Shown here in pieces: positions 1-10,985 of a stretch of DNA of 64,000 nucleotides. The notes beneath the pieces are model-generated. The model did no database searches. It was not told where the DNA came from and was given only the letters and a program-made list of their open reading frames with translations. The translations under genes and the position numbers were made by a program. The DNA comes from Platynereis dumerilii. Lineage: Eukaryota > Annelida > Polychaeta > Phyllodocida > Nereididae. The DNA lies in NCBI GenBank assembly GCA_026936325.1, contig JAPTHN010000044.1, positions 992,001 to 1,056,000 of the forward strand. The letters are read 5' to 3'. Positions within the stretch are counted from its first letter, which is position 1. Each line of letters begins with the position of its first letter.

Positions 1-3000
1 GGATGTGCAAAAGGCCTTTCTTCAGATTTCAGTTCAGGAAAGAGATCAGGATGTCCACCGGTTTCTTTTGAATTTGAATGGGACGCTGCGAGTGATGCGT
101 ATTGTGAGTGTACCCTTTGGGAATTGTAGCAGTCCCTTCCTCTTGAATGCCACCATCAAGTGTCATCTTGACAAGTATCAAGGTTCAAGAACTGTTAGTG
201 AGTTACAGGAGAACTTATATGTTGATGATTGGCTTACAGGAGCAGATGATGAAGCCCAAGCCAAACAGATGATGTTTGAGGCTATTGATGTTATGAATCA
301 GGCAGCTATGAAGTTGACTAAGTGGGAGTCAAATAAAGCGTTGTGTTTTGACAAGGTTGAGTCAAATGATTATGTAAAGGTCCTCGGGATGGGATGGAAA
401 GCTGCACAGGATTGTTTTGCATTTGAAGGCTATGATTTACAGCCTGGTGTGAGAATCACCAAGAGAGTGGTACTGAGTTTGATTGCTCGTTTTTTCGATC
501 CCATGGGTTTCGTGTCGCCAGTGGTCATTACTTTGAAGTGTGTGTTTCAGGATCTCTGGAAATTAGGGATAGGATGGGATGATGAAGTCCCAGAGGAGGT
601 GATGGCCGTGGTGCAGCAGTGGCTCGATGGATTGGCTTGTTTGAAGAAATGGCTTATTCCGCGGTGCTACACAAGTGGTCCTTGGAAAGATGTGTTTCAT
701 GTGGAGTTACACTCCTTTGGAGATGCCGCTGAGAAAGCTTATGGTGCCTGTGTATATCTTGTTGCTGAAACCCCGAGTGGTAGAACTGCCTCGTTAGTCT
801 TGTCAAAGGCTAGAGTAGCACCGGTCAAGAGAGTGACCATTCCTCGTTTTGAGTTGTTAGCCGCAGTATTGGCAGCAGAGTTGTTGAAGGTTGTTGCTAG
901 TGCTTTACATTTTGATGACAAGGTGCCAGTATACTACTGGACCAATTCTATGGTTGCACTTGGTTGGATCAAGGGATCTGCCTCTCGCTGGAAACCATTC
1001 GTGGCTAATCGGGTGACTAGCATTCAGGAGTTGAGCAGTCCTTCGCAGTGGCATCACTGTTCTGGAAAGGACAATCCGGCCGACTTACTTACAAGAGGAT
1101 TAGGTGCTTCAGAATTAGTACAGTCGCAGTTGTGGTTACATGGTCCTGAGTGGTTGTGTTCTAGAGTAGCTGTAGAATCAGAGGATTTTACAGAGACTGT
1201 TGATGACAGTGAGTTGTGCAGAGAAATGGTCTCGGAGACATTAGTGTGCGTAGTTGAGGTTGAGGTTGAACCCATCCAATATCAGAGATGGGGCTCTTTG
1301 CCAAAGAGCATTAGAATCTTTGGATGGATTCTTAGATTTGTGAAAAATGCCAGATCTGCAGTGGCATATAGAAAAATGTCAGATTTGACCTTTGAGGAGT
1401 TAGAGGTAGCCAAGAGACAGTTGATCAAAGTAGTTCAGAGACAGAGTTACCCTGAAGAGATTGGTCTTCTGGAGCAGGGACTTCCAGTTAAGAAGTCTTC
1501 TTCTATCTTCAAGTTGACTCCCCCTATTGATGAACAGGGAGTACTGAGAGTTCAGAGTAGATTAGACTTAGATTAGATCATGGTGGTCCCCTTTATTGTA
1601 GTGACACATTTGGGAAGAAGTTCTACATCTTGTTGATTACATGTGCAGCCATCAGGGCTGTACATCTTGAACTTGTGGATTCTCTCTCTGGTGAGACCAC
1701 TGTACTGGCTTTGAGAAGATTCATAGCTAGGAGGGGAATGCCTGCAGTTATTATGTCAGACAATGCGAAAGGTTTTTATGCTACTAAGGATCTTTTCCTG
1801 AAGTTGTATGGACCGGAGGGTCCTAATTGGAGATTCATAGCTCCCAGAGCCCCATGGTGGGGTGGATGTTGGGAGAGACTGGTTGGTGTGGTTAAGTCAG
1901 CTTTGAAGAGGTCTCTAGGTAACCGGTCTTTGCCTAGGGTTGAATTAGAGACTACCTTCGTGAGGTCGAATCTTGTGTCAACTCAAGGCCGTTGACATTT
2001 GTCAGTGATGAGTTCAATTCTGGAGCCCCCCTTACCCCTGCTCATTTCCTTTTGGGTAGGTCTCCCTTACAGAAATCAGAAATTGCTGAAGTTGTGCCCT
2101 CTAGTGTTAGTGCTAGAGAAATTGTGTCCCAGTATTCAAAACAGCAGAGTCAACTTGACCGTTTTTGGTCAATCTGGTTACAGGAGTATGTCCGTAACTT
2201 GCCCCCTTGTAGAGGTCCCCCAGCCAAAGATAGTGTGAAGGAAGGTTCAGTGGTTCTGATTCCAGATGAGCGAGTCAGGAGATTGGAATGGCCAATTGGC
2301 GTTGTCAAAATGTTACATCCTGGTAAGGATGGACATGTTAGAGCAGTGGATGTCAAAACATCCAAGGGAGTTCTTACAAGACCCATTCAAAGAATCCATG
2401 ACTTAGAGTTGGTGCATTATCTTGAAGAGCCCTCGACTCAACAGTCAAAGTCTAATGACTTACATTTAGAACTTCCCACCAGTCCCACAAATACTGATTA
2501 TGAAGAGACACCACAATGTGCTACATCACCACAAGGTGATATCTTAGACCCGCCAAAGGATGATAAGACAATTAAGACTACCAAACGTGGTAGAATTGTT
2601 AAGAAGCCCCATAGGTTAGATTTATAGTTCTTTGTTTGTGACCCATTGTCTTCAGAAGTTTTTGTTAAAGTTAGAACTTAATGACTGTATTCCAAAAATT
2701 TGATCTGATTGTAAGATTGTAAGATTTCATAATGTATGATTTATTTTTTTATGTCAAATTTCGATGATTTAAATGAATGTTTGCTTTCCATTGATTTTAC
2801 ATTTGAAGCAATTGATTTGATGGACTATTGAAGCGACGTTATTGGACTATTTGAAGTCGCATTTATTGGACTACACATCTTATTGAAATGCGTATTGCAG
2901 ATTGTTAAAGTGAACCTGAATTCTTGTAATGGACTTTGAATTGATATTGAGATTTTTCATAAACTTTATTTGGTTAAGATCTTTGAACGAAATGTGTTAG

Positions 3001-3300
3001 AATGTTTGCGTATTTTAACTTTAGAACGACTCATTGATTGAAAGTGTTGGAGTTCTAACACTGAGTAACTCCAAGGTGGGGTGTATGTGGTAGATTTATT
3101 TCGAAGTTCGTGGTGGCAGCACCAGAGTGATTTTGCATTGGTAGCGCCATCTGTCGTAATTTCGTTGATGACGTAATAAAAGAAGTCTGCTTCGTGAAAT
3201 TAAGAATGGAGTCCTTTTTTTTTTTAATCATTTGGGAAATCGATCAGGATTCACGAAAGTGATGAAACAAGATTAATTGTATGGGGCAGGCTCTCACAAG
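1..3300 (+). mobile_element. BEL/Pao LTR retrotransposon fossil, 3' two thirds, cut by window start
   Basis: Translated parts occur in BEL/Pao order: reverse transcriptase with a YVDD-type site (about 1-500), RNase H (about 650-1150), integrase with the APRAPWWGG signature (about 1600-2000), and the C-terminal domain typical of BEL integrases (about 2000-2630). A spacer and a probable 3' LTR follow. The 5' LTR, gag and protease lie outside the window. The element is broken, with about two or three breaks in the coding part visible here. It looks decayed but not ancient; LTR-to-LTR dating is impossible because one LTR is missing. Family assignment is from motif order and is secure; the right edge is approximate. 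Confidence 0.9.
3082..3300 (+). repeat. probable 3' LTR of the BEL/Pao fossil
   Basis: A G-rich polypurine-like stretch (AAGGTGGGGTG) is followed at once by TGTATGTGG, a usual LTR start, and an AATAAA lies at 3173-3178. The end is not resolved because no partner LTR or target duplication is available in the window. Confidence 0.5.
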
Positions 3301-3772
3301 TGCACGGTCCCATCCTAATAGAACTTTACCTAGCCATTTATATATATATACATATGCTACTGCATTTTGCTTTTCTCTTTTGAAATAACGCCGACTTTAG
3401 GGACTTCGGGAGCCCCTAGACTTATTTTACAACTGGTCCCGAAATGACACCAGTGTGCCCCTGAAGGTCCATACTTTAAATTCTTATAATTGCACTGTAA
3501 AACTGTTTTTAAAAAAATAGATAATACATACGATAACAGCTATTGCTGAAGCAAGATTGCGATGTACATGTCATGTGTGTTAGATAAAAAAGTTTCATTG
3601 AACAGTCAAGTGATTCATTTTCATCTTATCTTACCTGCAGACAACATTTCTAGTGTTATTTTAAATACTGTGTGACAAATTTCTAGGCTTCTATCTTATC
3701 TGCATTTACTGTGTAACCGTTTTTTTTATTTTGATACATATTTATCGCTTCTTTCTTCTCTATGTAACACAG
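3301..3772. other. intergenic stretch between the BEL fossil and the cGLR gene
   Basis: No ORF of note. It has a short TA-rich run near 3335-3355. At its right edge is a pyrimidine-rich tract ending in CACAG at 3768-3772 that could be a splice acceptor, so an upstream untranslated or coding exon may exist outside what I can see. No TATA/Inr promoter could be placed with confidence. Confidence 0.5.
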
Positions 3773-3800
3773 AGGAGCTCCAAACTCCAGGAAAATCATT

Positions 3801-3931
3801 ATGGATCCACTTGAGCAAGAAGCGGAAGAACCTAAAAAGGAGGGAAGAAGAAAGAAGAAGAAGGAAAAGACTGAAGAAGAAGAACAAGAAGAGGAAGATG
3901 TGGAGGAGGAAGAAGGTGGGACCAGTGCAGA
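3801..3931 (+). CDS. cGLR candidate, first coding exon
   Basis: ATG at 3801 opens 43 codons plus two bases, ending at a strong donor (GA|GTGAGT). The peptide is MDPLEQEAEEPKK, then a GRRKKKKEK basic patch (possible nuclear signal or nucleic-acid-binding tail) and a glutamate-rich run. The frame stays open upstream to 3768, next to a possible acceptor at 3772, so the true start could lie in an earlier exon. Without the splice the frame stops one codon later, which supports the donor. Confidence 0.75.
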
Positions 3932-6900
3932 GTGAGTATCAAGAATATTAAGTGTGTACATTTCTATCTCCAAAGCATGTGTTTAGCACCATTGACCTAC
4001 TTATGACAATGTTTATTAGCTAGATTATAAAAATGTTTTACTGTACAATAATTTATAGATTGTGGTTGGTGAGGAGACCAATATTGAGTTATACTGGAAG
4101 AAGCAGTAATATTGGTCGAGGCCGGAGGCCGAGACCAATATTACCTGCTGAGCATCTTTTGAAAAAGATGATACAAAAATGATCGTCATATTGTTCAGTG
4201 CATATAATTGGAGAACAAAACAAAACTGTCATCTTTTTGATAAAACATTATTTCAACAGAATATCAAGAATTCTTACATGATTCTGTCATGATATAATTT
4301 TCTATCTGCAGGGAAAGCGAACTTGGAGGACTGCTGCAGAAGTTGATGACATTCCGGGATAATCTTAATGATCAACTGAAACGGAGTGAAAGAGAAAGCA
4401 AAGATGTACTTGCAGAAGTTGAAAGAGAAGTTCAAGAACAACTGGAAAAGGTCAAAGTCCTGATTGGGGCAGGTGCTGGAAAAGGCCTTGCAGATAATAT
4501 TGGTCAAATTACACACTTATTGGTATACTACATTGACACCAGGAATGAAAAAGTTCAGAAAATTGGTCATCGCATAATGGACGTCTTGATAAATGAAGAC
4601 ACTGCTCAGTACATTTTTGATTGGACCTGTAATTATCTGATTAGGTCGTCTCATTTGAACTATCTTGCTTGTTGCAATATTCTCAAATGGTGCAATGACA
4701 AAGGTGCTTGGCCAACCACAGACAAAATTGAAGCTCTCCTGACGTCGGAAACATTTTCCACCAGTGAAGCCCTGTTTGCCTTTCTTCAACTGATGGAACA
4801 ACTTATCAAAGCACACAGAAACCATGGCAACTCTGATTCTATTAAAATATACTTGAATCCAATGCAAGATATATATGAAGTAAGTGAAGACTTGAGATTA
4901 GCTGCTGGTCGAGTCATTAGAGCTGCTTATGTTACTCTTAGTAATTGCGTGAAATCTAGAAATTTGGTCAACACTCTCCTCATCTTAGACTCTGGAGTGA
5001 TTGATGATGATGATGCTGTAATCAAGGATTGGTTTGAAAAGGTTGAATTCCGTCCGCAACGTGACATGAAATACTCTCGATCCATAAATGCAGGACTCCC
5101 AAGAACTATGTCTCTAGTGGAACAATTTTTAATATTAAACAGAGAGCAGCTTAAAGATAGATTGTATCCAAGAAATGACAACTGCCTTCAGAGGAGTGTT
5201 TTGCATTTGGTTGCCATCTTTGTGCACAACGATCAAGTCTTGAACCTCATCCCTAAGGAATTCATTGAAAAAGCAAAAGATGAAATGGATCTCCATGGTT
5301 GCACACCCTTGCACACTGCATATCTCCATGGCAACAAGTCACTTATTTTGCTTTTGGAATCTCATGTAGCAAAATTAAATGCAGATTACTTTGGAAGAAC
5401 TCCTGAATCTTTTAAAGTCCCCTATGAATACAATGAAGATAACCACACAGAATATTGTCGGAAAATTACAACCACAAAATATTCTGTATTTGCTACGATG
5501 AAGAAAATGCTCATCTTGCCAGTCAACGAATGTGATGCTATAGAAGAGAATTTCAAAGTATTGTTTGAAATGATGGTTTCACAAGATGGACTCTTAAATG
5601 CTACTGTGAGAATAGCAGGATCAGTGAGAGAAAAACTGAAGGTGGGAAGATTTAACGAGGTGGATGTACAGATATGCATGAAGAGCAATCCTTATAATCC
5701 GGAGCAAGTCATATTTTTCCAAGTTCATGATCTCCTTATCAAGAGTATGGCCGTAATTGACTGTAGTCAAATTTCTTTAAGACCTGTTTCTGTTTCAGCA
5801 GTATATCCATGGAAGTTCATATTAAGAAAGGAAGGCACTTATAATGGCCTAGTGATATCAGTTGATGTTGTGCCAATCTTAATTGATCTTCAAGATGGAC
5901 CACTGAGAGAAGAAGCTCAACCAATGAATTTGAATTCAATTCTGAAGAATGCTCCTCACCATCAGAGTCTTAAGATCCTGAAGAAAGATTCTGAGTTTTG
6001 TTTTTCGTCGATCAGCACCTGTTGTGAGCATGAATGGGACATTCTTGATAACTTGCCTCCTGGTTGTCGTCTCGGAATTCTCATTGCCAAGGGCTTGTTG
6101 GAGGTTATTATTTACTATTTATTTGTTCATCGTTGCCTTGTATATATATTGTAATTCTAGTAATTCTATTTTTCATCCCCAGTATTACAAGAGGCACATT
6201 CAGCTCATTTTCACATTGACAAACTTTTGAAGTAGTGAGTGTAAATAGGTGTTTCTTCATACGGGGTTTTATTACAGTTTGTAAGTTTTATCAGTTTATA
6301 ATCTTGATGGTCTCTGGGGAAACCCATCAGTTGACATACATAATATCTTCTTATACAGACAAACAAAAAATAAACAAGCACGCTCAAGCATAACAGGTTT
6401 TATTGTTCTATTGGCATTTTATAAGAAGAGACTATTGGCAGCCAGCAGGGGCATAGGGGTAATGAAAAACAAGGTATCATTAAATGAAAATTAGAAGTTT
6501 GTAGCAATTTTCACAAGCTATAGCCTATAGCCAAGTACGCATGTATTTGCACCTGGGTCGAGTGAAGCAATGGTTTCAGGAGGATCTTCTCAGTTCCTCC
6601 ATGCCGTCACTAAGGTTCGAGCCCGCGACCATAGCGTACCAGTTAAACACCTTATGCACCAGGCCATGACACCCACTATGAATAAAATTATAGTAGCCAT
6701 TATTCAAACTCTTTGATATCAACAATTAAGCTTGATATGTATGCAAGGGCACATGTGTTCCATATACCCACACTGTAAAATTTGAAATTTTGAGTTAGCT
6801 CAATTGATTGAGTGAGGTGGTTGCACAATTTCTTTGAGCTAACATAGCTTGATGTTGTGAGTTATGATTATGATCTTTCTGTTGTCATAACTTAAAACAA

Positions 6901-7700
6901 CAGGCTATGATAGCAAGGAATTGTGCAACCATCTCACTCAATCAATTAAACCACCTCAAAATTCAAATTTTACAGTGCAGCCAAGCGTTAAACTGTCATT
7001 TACTATAGGGAATTGTGAAGGGAATATTGAACTGTCTGGATCAACAAACCTTTCACTTGTACTCATCTTTCTAATTCTCTTGAAGGTCATGGACCAAGTG
7101 AGTCACAATGACCGTGCCCTCACAAAGGCTCCAATCACTTCTTATGTGATCAAGAATACAGTTTTCTGGATTCTTGCTGGGAAAACGGTATGGCTCTTTT
7201 CATATTCAAAGAGAAAAAGATAACTATCTTAAAGCTATTTCTAGCGTATGTTTTGACTTTATGAACATTTTTAAAATGGACAAAAGACACCCCACAAGAT
7301 ATTACTTGGTTTATTTCACACATTGAAGAGTAAGTTTGTCTGTTATTTGGAGCCAGAAACCTCCAAAAATGTCATAGGAAAGAGATAAGGGCACCTAAAG
7401 CAGCAGTTGGACTTCAAGGGGACTATCCCAACATGGACGACTGAGGAGGATTTGGAGAGACATGGAGAGGAAGGGAGATTGTGGGCTGAGACAATATTTG
7501 ATGCAATCCATTTCATGGCAAAGAATTGCGGAAAAATATTAGGGAGCTTTTTGAAAAATGATGCCAAAGATATAATATTCTTCCCCCACCATGTATATGA
7601 TGTGCTAGACACCTGTGAGGGATGTTTGGAACGACTGAGACCATGTATCTTCTTTGACAAAGACAATGAGCTAGCATCTCAAACATTTACTTTAAGTTGA
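3801..7700 (+). CDS. cGAS-like receptor candidate: ankyrin plus Mab-21/cGAS nucleotidyltransferase, four exons
   Basis: Predicted join: 3801-3931, 4312-6103, 7086-7187, 7401-7700; about 774 aa with compatible phases at every junction. Residues 1-44 are a lysine/arginine cluster followed by an acidic run. Residues ~48-85 look like a coiled coil. Residues ~85-330 are helical and unrecognised. Residues ~340-410 hold two ankyrin-type repeats (GCTPLHTAYLHG, then GRTP). Residues ~450-740 match the Mab-21/cGAS fold: G480-S481, then E493-x-D495 in NEVDVQ, then D562 in ISVDVVPIL. The GS-to-ExD spacing of 13 and 15 is the same as in human cGAS. Later come TSY-x-IKNTVFW (cGAS SYHLKT region) and DIIFFPHHVYDVL (family motif FIP..N). 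No cGAS-type HCCC zinc thumb is visible. Family knowledge: active members make cyclic nucleotide second messengers after sensing nucleic acids, upstream of STING; many Mab-21 proteins are inactive. Ligand and product here are unknown. Confidence 0.85.
4106..4144. repeat. perfect 12-bp hairpin with GC-rich 15-nt loop in intron 1
   Basis: GTAATATTGGTC (4106-4117) and GACCAATATTAC (4133-4144) flank the loop GAGGCCGGAGGCCGA. A further ACCAATATT copy lies just upstream (4077-4085). The loop resembles that of the hairpin at 22580-22642. Confidence 0.8.
4312..6103 (+). CDS. cGLR candidate, main exon (helical region, ankyrin, nucleotidyltransferase core)
   Basis: The acceptor TCTATCTGCAG at 4301-4311 is pyrimidine-rich, and the single first base completes the GAG codon begun in exon 1. 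The 598 following residues are open throughout. The exon ends at GAG|GTTATT (phase 0), a weak donor. It is chosen because reading on gives a short hydrophobic tail unlike the family, while the join to 7086 restores the Mab-21 helix pattern. Confidence 0.85.
6560..6675 (-). mobile_element. tRNA-derived SINE fragment in intron 2
   Basis: On the minus strand a B-box-like GGGCTCGAACC (6614-6624) follows a tRNA-like head containing TGGCCTGGTGCATAAGG as an A-box candidate. No intact cloverleaf was found, so it is a SINE remnant and not a tRNA gene. Confidence 0.5.
6771..6977. mobile_element. 207-bp foldback MITE in intron 2
   Basis: CACTGTAAAATTTGAA at the left end and its reverse complement at the right end begin imperfect arms of about 65 bp. 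The arms include TTGATTGAGTGAG and GGTTGCACAATT in both copies. No transposase and no clear target duplication. It sits about 110 bp before exon 3. Confidence 0.8.
7086..7187 (+). CDS. cGLR candidate, third coding exon (34 codons)
   Basis: It lies between a good acceptor (TCTAATTCTCTTGAAG) and a donor (AAAACG|GTATGG), both phase 0. It encodes VMDQVSHNDRAL, then ITSYVIKNTVFWILAG, which matches the conserved SYHLKT-type helix of the Mab-21/cGAS C-terminal lobe. The reading frame continues upstream only because it runs through a MITE. Confidence 0.8.
7401..7700 (+). CDS. cGLR candidate, last coding exon and stop
   Basis: The frame is open from 7389 to the TGA at 7698-7700. Phase 0 allows starts at 7401, 7404 or 7407, a CAGCAG tandem acceptor with a poor pyrimidine tract, so the first residues are uncertain. 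The peptide has IPTWTTEEDLERHG, LWAETIFDAIHFMAK and DIIFFPHHVYDVL, in the order found at the C-terminus of Mab-21 proteins. Confidence 0.75.
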   Translation, partial: QQLDFKGTIPTWTTEEDLERHGEEGRLWAETIFDAIHFMAKNCGKILGSFLKNDAKDIIFFPHHVYDVLDTCEGCLERLRPCIFFDKDNELASQTFTLS

Positions 7701-7709
7701 CCTTGCCAT

Positions 7710-7715
7710 AATAAA
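7710..7715 (+). terminator. poly(A) signal of the cGLR candidate
   Basis: AATAAA lies 10 bases after the stop codon, followed by a T-rich stretch. The implied 3' UTR is very short. Confidence 0.6.
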
Positions 7716-8812
7716 TTGTTTGATTTACAATTTAATTGTTTTCATTTTTTGCGGGAGTCTGATAATCAAGCCCTTGATAGACAAATAGATAGGCCTAGGG
7801 TAGTAGGGTAAGTGCAGCCCTCTTAGCATGGGTACTCATGAGGGTAGATTGAACTATGATAATTTTAATATTTAAGATGTTTGTAAACTAAATATCTAAA
7901 ATAATATTATGCTCTGATATCATGAATGAGGGCTGCTGGACATCAATCACCGAGGGGTTTTTGAAGGACATAGAACCAAAATAAAAGTTATGTAATCCAC
8001 ATTATTATCCACTTCCTAGGCATTTCTATTCTGATTGACCAGCAAGACCTGTCAGTTCGAGATTAGCCCTTAACATACAAAAGCTGTTTTTAACTATTAC
8101 AGCAATGCACTTTGATACTGAAAAAGAGTGTACTGTTGCACTGTGAAAATGGCACTTCGTGTGTCATCAAACAGATGATTTGTCATGATCATACCAAATA
8201 CATTCAATGCTAATTTGATTTAAGGAGACTTATCCCTCTTGTTGGTGACAGCCAAACAAAAGAATCATGCATCTGATTTTCAATCCAAAATCATTTATAA
8301 CAAGTCAAATGGCCTTCTCTTGATCATGACTAATCAAACTGCCTCTATGTTTCCCATGTTGAAAGTATAGAAGATGGCACTTCATCAGCTATCATGAATC
8401 AGGACGTGCATTTTTCACAGTGAACTGATCCTCATTTTTTCTTTATCAAAGTGCATCCCTGTAAGGCCCCTGAGCCTTGATCGACAAGAAGTGTGTAAGG
8501 GGAAGGCTCTGAAACTTATGACAACTGTCTTGGTCATATTGTTTCATCTCTGTCATTAAAACTGCATGTATATAGTCTCAATAGAATTTTATCTTGCATT
8601 GATGAACTTCTGGTTCTTTCTGGATGAAGAAGTTAATAAAGAAAACAAACAGGCTGAGTTTCTGCAGGTTAAAGGTCAATCACAAAAAGTAGGTCACAGG
8701 CCAGATACCCTCCAGCAGGTCTTGGTGACAAATACCCTTGAGCAGGTCTCACATGCCAGATACCCTTGTGCAGGTGACAGGCAAAGGGGTAGATACTATC
8801 ATAGGCAGTTTA
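7716..8812. other. intergenic, no gene seen
   Basis: AT-rich with no supported ORF. A short tandem repeat of about 2.5 units (~41 bp each, carrying CAGATACCCTT and GCAGGT) lies at 8694-8785, immediately before the foldback element. Confidence 0.5.
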
Positions 8813-9299
8813 CAGTGCCGCCTGTAAGTATGTGAAACACATGACATTGTGCCATTGCATCAATGCTAAACATCCTCAGCCTAACTGCTTGTGGAGGCAT
8901 GAATTTTCATCGGATGAAAGGGAAACAAAGTGGGTCATAAAGGCCGATGTGTGAGGCAAGTGGGATAAAAATAGCTGCCCATTTTCTTCGCTGTAGTCGG
9001 AGTTAGGTATGGGTCAAAGTCTTTGAAAAGTAAGTGAACCACCCTTCCCTATCTTTTAACATTGGGCCTGCGTTTCACTTACTTATCAAAGACTTTGACC
9101 CATACCTAACTCCAACTACAGCAAAGAAAATTGGCTGCTATTTTAATCCGGCATGCCTCACATATCGGCCTTTATGACCCAAAATGTTTTCCTCTCATCG
9201 GATGAGAATTCGTCCTTCCAGAAGCATTTTGATTAAGGATGTTTAACATTGATGCAATGGCACAATATCATGCGTTTCACTTACTTACAGGCGGCACTG
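8813..9299. mobile_element. mariner-like foldback MITE, 487 bp
   Basis: The whole element is one large inverted repeat with arms of about 220 bp. Ends are CAGTGCCGCCTGTAAGT and its complement, flanked by TA on both sides (8811-8812, 9300-9301), as for Tc1/mariner-type insertions. Arms differ at scattered positions. No transposase. A second, shorter copy is at 51819-52126. Confidence 0.85.
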
Positions 9300-9301
9300 T
9301 A

Positions 9302-9661
9302 TCTACGAGCATCTGTTAAAGTGCTTGCACGTTATTATTATTTTTCACTTTTCCGTGACAGTTACAGTAGATGGTGCAATGTAACTCATTTTCCTTCACA
9401 AGATTAAGAGCAGAAGTTAAGAAGAAGAAGAAGGATAGGAATAAAAGTAGACAAAGTACAAATAAGTGAATAAATGAAGTCAGGGGAATGGGGACACAAT
9501 GGATCCGCAAACTTAATTTTAGCCAGATGTTGAAGATTTACATTCTCATTATGAATGGACTTAGAGGAAGGTACAAGTGTCCACTACGTACAATGTACTA
9601 GATATGCATGCTAGCAAAATAATGACATCTAGATTGTAGATTCTCTACCCTTAGATAAGAT
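9302..9661. other. intergenic, nothing recognised
   Basis: A purine-rich GAAGAAGAAG stretch near 9420 is the only notable feature. Confidence 0.4.
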
Positions 9662-10985
9662 CGTTTTACCTTCAGAGGATTTGACGATTTTGATTAAATA
9701 ATTTTCGATGATGTAGTATCGTTTTCATCAGCGGATGTTGTATGGGACTGAGTCGTCACATGACTCGCGAGAGGGGGGGGGGGGGAGTTCCAGGCCTCTG
9801 TCTCTGTTTAAGGATGGATTGTTGCGCTGGATGTGAACCGCCTCTCTGATTTTTCTCCTATACCAATTGTCTTCCTTATCCAGAATCTTCTCATTGTCTA
9901 TGGTCCATTTGTGTCCTGTTGGTTCCATGTGTTATTTGAATTTGTGCCCTGCCTTGATTTGTGTTCTTTAAATCAGAGCATTTTTTAAGGATTTTCGACT
10001 GGGACACCGACGGAACTTTGTAGCGCTATGGCACGCGACATTTATCAATCAGCTGAAGATCCATTAGATATATTTGTGAAATGACATGCTCGCAAACGGG
10101 ACTTTGAACTATTTAGCTGACTGCTTATTAAGGATTTTGGCTGATTTACACCGAAACAGATTAGACCAAATTTGAAATTAATGAAAATTGGAATGCAGAA
10201 AGATCACATCAGCAGAAGTAAAATTGTAAAGACAGCAAAAGAATATTTTTGACATGAAAAGAAGAGGCCTTGCTTTGAAATGCTTCCAAGAATTACTAAT
10301 CATGGAAAACCAAATGTGAAATTAATTAGATTTTCTGGGAAAATTGGTCTCCCAGTGATACCAATTTGGCAATGACTGGGAGACCAAATCTGACCACTGG
10401 GAGACCATTTGGTCTCCCAGTTACTATGTTAAAAAATGCACTGCTTTAAATCTGATTCCTATGTTTCGACCAGTCTCCCCGCTGTAATTGTCCTTGTAGT
10501 CTTGGCAGTGGATGTGGTAGACCAATCCGCATTAGTTTTCCTTGAAAATCGTGTCCTTTGGTTTGACTAGCAGACTCTTCAACGTATTGAAGGGTTTATT
10601 GTAACTTGGGACTTGGTGTGTTTTGAACAGCCTTTGCAGATTCTCCGATAGGCCTTTGATGTAAGGGATGGTAATTGGTGTTATCCTCCGAGCTGCAGTC
10701 TTGTCGGTGATGTTTTTGCCTTTTGCTGTTTTCTTCTTTTGGATTTGCAGGACCCAAGGTTTATATCCATTGGCTGCAGGGGCTGTCTTGATTTGTTTCA
10801 TCCCTTCTTCCTTGTCCTCCTTCGTTGAGATTAGGGTGTCTGCGCCTTGAACCAATGTGCAAACCATGGACTTCTTGCGTTCTAGCCACCACCAATGACG
10901 ACTCAGCCCACTACAACATCCACCGATGAAGATGATGCAACATTGTTGAAATTATGGAATCAAAGTCGTCAAATCCTCTGAAGGT
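9662..10985 (-). mobile_element. Penelope-like element fragment with GIY-YIG endonuclease remnants
   Basis: Minus-strand peptides match the linker after the reverse transcriptase (ITIPYIKGLSE, TLKSLLVKPKD at 10532-10700), then a GIY-YIG region (GLVYHIHCQDY, SGETGRNIG near 10455-10525) and the nuclease tail (KIREAVHIQRNNPSLNRDRG at 9780-9860). The polymerase proper is absent, so it is truncated and inactive. Both edges carry about 100 bp in inverted orientation that begin TTACCTTCAGAGGATTTGAC, reminiscent of the terminal repeats Penelope elements often have. Split by the hAT MITE at 9974-10443. Confidence 0.75.
9974..10443. mobile_element. 470-bp hAT-type MITE inside the Penelope fragment
   Basis: Ends CAGAGCATTTTTTAA and TTAAAAAATGCACTG are near-perfect inverted repeats. 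CTTTAAAT occurs directly on both sides (9966-9973 and 10444-10451), an 8-bp target duplication typical of hAT. Inside, GGTCTCCCAGT is repeated in both orientations near 10345-10430. Confidence 0.88.

Noticed and set aside
3683-3973. Serine-rich minus-strand ORF
   Set aside because: Antisense shadow of the lysine/glutamate-rich first exon of the cGLR gene.
6024-6230. Alternative 3' exon of the cGLR gene reading into 6183-6230
   Set aside because: It would end the protein before the conserved C-terminal Mab-21 helices, which are found at 7086-7187 and 7401-7700.
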